Assembly (NCBI GenBank): GCA_009841435.1
Contig: VXLW01000120.1
Coordinates: forward strand, 18,155 to 82,154
DNA length: 64,000 nt
From: Dehalococcoidia bacterium
GTDB lineage: Bacteria; Chloroflexota; Dehalococcoidia; Tepidiformales; Tepidiformaceae
Direction of reading: 5' to 3'
The notes under the pieces were generated by a model, which saw only the letters and a list, made by a program, of their open reading frames with translations, did no database searches and had not been told where the DNA came from. Position 1 is the first letter of the stretch. Every line of letters starts with the position of its first letter. Below are positions 62,189 through 64,000 of the stretch, piece after piece. The translations under genes were made by a program, and so were the position numbers.

Positions 62189-62962
62189 CTATGGGTGTCC
62201 CGCCACCATGAGGAGCGTGCCCGTGACCCAGCTCGAGGCGTCGGAGGCGAGGTAGACGGCGGCGGCGCCGAAGTCTTCCTCCTTGCCAAGACGCTTGAGG
62301 GGCTCGTTTTCGGCCATCTTCGCGAAGTACTCGTCGTCGCCGCCGGAGGCGTCCTCGTAGTCCTCGGTGCGGACCGAGCCGGGAAGGATGGCGTTGACGC
62401 GGATGTTGAAAGGGGCCATCTCGAGGGCAAGCGTCTTGGTGAGGTGGTTGAGGCCGGCCTTGGAGGCGGTGTAGACGCCATTCGTGGGGGCGCCACGGGA
62501 GATGGCGCCGACGGAACTCACGTTGATGATGGCTCCGCCGCCCGTGCTGCGCATCGCGGGCCAGACGGCCTTCGCGCACATCCAGGGGGCCTTGAAGTTG
62601 AGGGTGGTGGTGGCGTCCCACGACTCTTCGGGGGTCTTCACGAGGAAGTTGACGCTCTGCTCCTGCAGGCCGCCGGCGTTGCTGACCCAGACATCGATGC
62701 GACCGAAGTGATCCATCATCGACTGGACGAGGCCCTCGACGTTGGACCAGTCACGCACATCGGTGGGGAGGGCGAGGGTGCGGCGGCCGCGGTCCTCAAT
62801 CTCCTTGCCGACATCCTTGAGGAGTTGCTCACGGCGTCCGGCGACGGCAACGTCAGCGCCCGCCTCCGCGAGGCCGAGGGCGATACCACGGCCGATACCG
62901 CCTCCGCCGCCCGTCACTATTGCGATCTTTCCTTCCAGACTGAACAGATCGAGGATGCCCAT
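62189..62962 (-). CDS. Short-chain dehydrogenase/reductase (third)
   Basis: 257 residues, classical SDR: 'IVTGGGGGIGRGIALGLAEAGADVAVAGRR' with the TGxxxGIG loop, 'NAGG', catalytic Ser in 'INVSSVGAI' and 'YTASKAGLN'. Unlike the tandem SDRs it keeps the canonical Ser. Start ATG 62962 is placed where the fold begins, with GGGAG upstream. Confidence 0.92.
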   Translation of the reverse strand: MGILDLFSLEGKIAIVTGGGGGIGRGIALGLAEAGADVAVAGRREQLLKDVGKEIEDRGRRTLALPTDVRDWSNVEGLVQSMMDHFGRIDVWVSNAGGLQEQSVNFLVKTPEESWDATTTLNFKAPWMCAKAVWPAMRSTGGGAIINVSSVGAISRGAPTNGVYTASKAGLNHLTKTLALEMAPFNIRVNAILPGSVRTEDYEDASGGDDEYFAKMAENEPLKRLGKEEDFGAAAVYLASDASSWVTGTLLMVAGHP

Positions 62963-63143
62963 GCGCACGCTCCCGCGAAGAGATTTCCGGAAGTGTACGC
63001 GAGGCCGGTCGGTGCGGCTGCACGCCCCGGGAATCAGCCCAGCAACCCGATAGCGTTCCGGAAACTGTTGTTCCCTTAAATGTATGCTTTCGCGCGGCAC
63101 GGAACAGGGGTGGCGCTGACCGTCCCGTTCGCAGGAGCGTCCC

Positions 63144-64000
63144 GTGGAGCTCCGCATCCTTGTCGCAGCGGCTGGCCTCTCACTTGCGCTGGGAGTGGTA
63201 ACCGCAGCCCTCTGTGCCCAGCCACCGTTCAGCGCGGGAGCCGACTCGCTCGCACCCGAGTTCATCGACGTGCGAACGGCAGCCAAGACGTCAAGCGGGG
63301 GCTTGGAGAGCATCAGCGTCGACGTGCCGCCTGGCGAGGGCGGGGATCTGCTCGTGGGCATCCTCGCCATTGACAAGGAGCGCACGCCGACCACCCCACA
63401 GGGGTGGTCGCTTGCGGACACCGGCTTCACCCACCAGGAGGAGGCGACCCTGGCCGTCTGGTATCGCTTTGCCGACGGATCGGAGGGGGAGAGCCTAACG
63501 CTGGGATGGACCGGCGGTAAGCGCCAGGCAATCGCCGCGATCCTGCGCTACCGCGGGGTCGATCCCGCCTACCCGGTGGGGTCGGTGGGAGTCGCTACGG
63601 CGGAAACAAACGCTCCCACAGCCCCGAGCGTGACAGCAACCCGAGCGAACGCGCGGATCCTGCGGGTCTACGGCGCCGACGGCGGGGACCTGACAGCTGT
63701 GGGGGGCTACCCGGCGGGGCACGAAGGGCGCTTCTCCCTGGGCAGCCGGGGCAGTTCCGGGGTGGGGGCGGGAGCTGCCGACACTGTGCTCACAGCGACA
63801 GGAGCGAGCGGCGACGCGTCGTTCGACCTGGAGGAGACGACGAAAGAGGAGTGGCGGGCGGTAACGCTCGTTATCAACCCGGCGCCGACTGCGGAGCCCA
63901 CGCCTACCCCCACACCCACTCCCACTCCCACTCCCACTCCCACTCCAACGCCAACGCCGACGCCCACGCCGACTCCCACGCCAACGCCCGCTCCCACGCC
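63144..64000 (+). CDS. Secreted Thr/Pro-repeat protein (3' partial)
   Basis: Open frame of 285 codons running off the right edge. GTG 63144 has AGGAG 6 nt upstream. A signal peptide (~1-24, 'LCAQPP' region) precedes a ~220-residue beta-rich domain ('GGLESISVDVPPGEGGDLLVGILAI', 'LAVWYRFADGSEGESLTLGW', 'EWRAVTLVINP'), followed from base 63897 by a Pro-Thr repeat. The domain resembles the beta-sandwich of extracellular proteins in Chloroflexota. The repeat is a likely linker to a further domain or wall anchor outside the window. The minus-strand ORF opposite the repeat is an artefact. Confidence 0.75.
   Translation, partial: MELRILVAAAGLSLALGVVTAALCAQPPFSAGADSLAPEFIDVRTAAKTSSGGLESISVDVPPGEGGDLLVGILAIDKERTPTTPQGWSLADTGFTHQEEATLAVWYRFADGSEGESLTLGWTGGKRQAIAAILRYRGVDPAYPVGSVGVATAETNAPTAPSVTATRANARILRVYGADGGDLTAVGGYPAGHEGRFSLGSRGSSGVGAGAADTVLTATGASGDASFDLEETTKEEWRAVTLVINPAPTAEPTPTPTPTPTPTPTPTPTPTPTPTPTPTPTPAPT
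63897..64000 (+). repeat. Thr-Pro coding repeat
   Basis: Tandem CCNACN codons (period 6) give a (PT)n linker, reaching the window edge; CCNACN dinucleotide-like repeats tend to vary in length. Confidence 0.9.

Noticed and set aside
62963..63143. 181-nt divergent gap before the right-edge gene
   Set aside because: TATGCT and similar boxes occur, but no -35/-10 pair is convincing on either strand; no RNA gene or repeat seen.
63707..63997. Minus-strand ORF starting with a long Val-Gly run
   Set aside because: It is the complement of the CCNACN repeat of the right-edge secreted protein.
63897..64000. Possible CRISPR-like short repeat at the right edge
   Set aside because: Period 6, in frame, no spacers: a Pro-Thr coding repeat.

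Overview
The window is high-GC bacterial chromosome, densely packed, with many ATGA or TGATG start/stop overlaps. PyrR-controlled pyr genes, RNase Y, a HisG/HisZ pair, a ydaO-type (cyclic di-AMP) riboswitch, a Gram-positive-style LexA box, Ku/LigD end joining, and many CaiB/BaiF CoA-transferase, SDR, P450, PPOX and SnoaL genes together suggest a free-living, aerobic-capable member of the Chloroflexota, perhaps near Dehalococcoidia/SAR202. That placement is inference from gene content only.

Region 1 (1-3.2 kb): a tandem GNAT fusion cut by the left edge, a second GNAT converging on tRNA-Asn, a UbiB/AarF-like kinase and a small HEPN/PaREP1-like protein. Region 2 (3.2-12.3 kb): the pyrimidine operon pyrR-pyrB-pyrC-carA-(GNAT)-(membrane protein)-carB-pyrK. 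It is preceded by a PyrR-binding hairpin that overlaps the ribosome-binding site of a 20-residue leader peptide, whose stop overlaps the pyrR start. Region 3 (12.3-17.7 kb): recA (LexA box in its promoter), recX, rny, a PHP phosphoesterase, fabZ and a zinc-finger membrane protein.

Region 4 (17.7-28.5 kb): a large secreted repeat metalloprotease, acetyl-CoA synthetase, and a minus-strand end-joining group (Ku, zinc-ribbon membrane protein, LigD, unknown). Divergent from Ku is a KamA-family radical SAM gene behind the riboswitch and ending at a strong terminator. Region 5 (28.5-41.4 kb): accessory catabolism: SnoaL-like proteins, crotonase, a double CoA-transferase, a nitrilase, a DUF4258/DUF2283 pair, cinA, and a plus-strand operon joining a muconolactone-isomerase-like protein, flavin reductase, membrane Rieske protein, two MaoC-type hydratase subunits and two CoA-transferases.

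Region 6 (41.4-51.2 kb, minus strand): hisZ, a fused tandem HisG, a phospholipase-C-like gene, hisD, hisC, hisB, then NUDIX, murE and a membrane-anchored cyclophilin. Region 7 (51.2-55.2 kb, minus strand): a family-5 peptide-type ABC importer without its ATPases. Region 8 (55.3-63 kb): a redox cluster of two related P450s, three SDRs, two PPOX proteins, a SnoaL and an ABM-like protein. The right edge cuts a secreted protein inside a Thr-Pro repeat.

The best candidates for something new are: the c-di-AMP riboswitch on a lysine-aminomutase-like gene; the PyrR/leader-peptide coupling; the double HisG, in which only one copy keeps the PRPP loop; and a recurring -10 box 6-8 nt before the start codon, which suggests widespread leaderless mRNAs.
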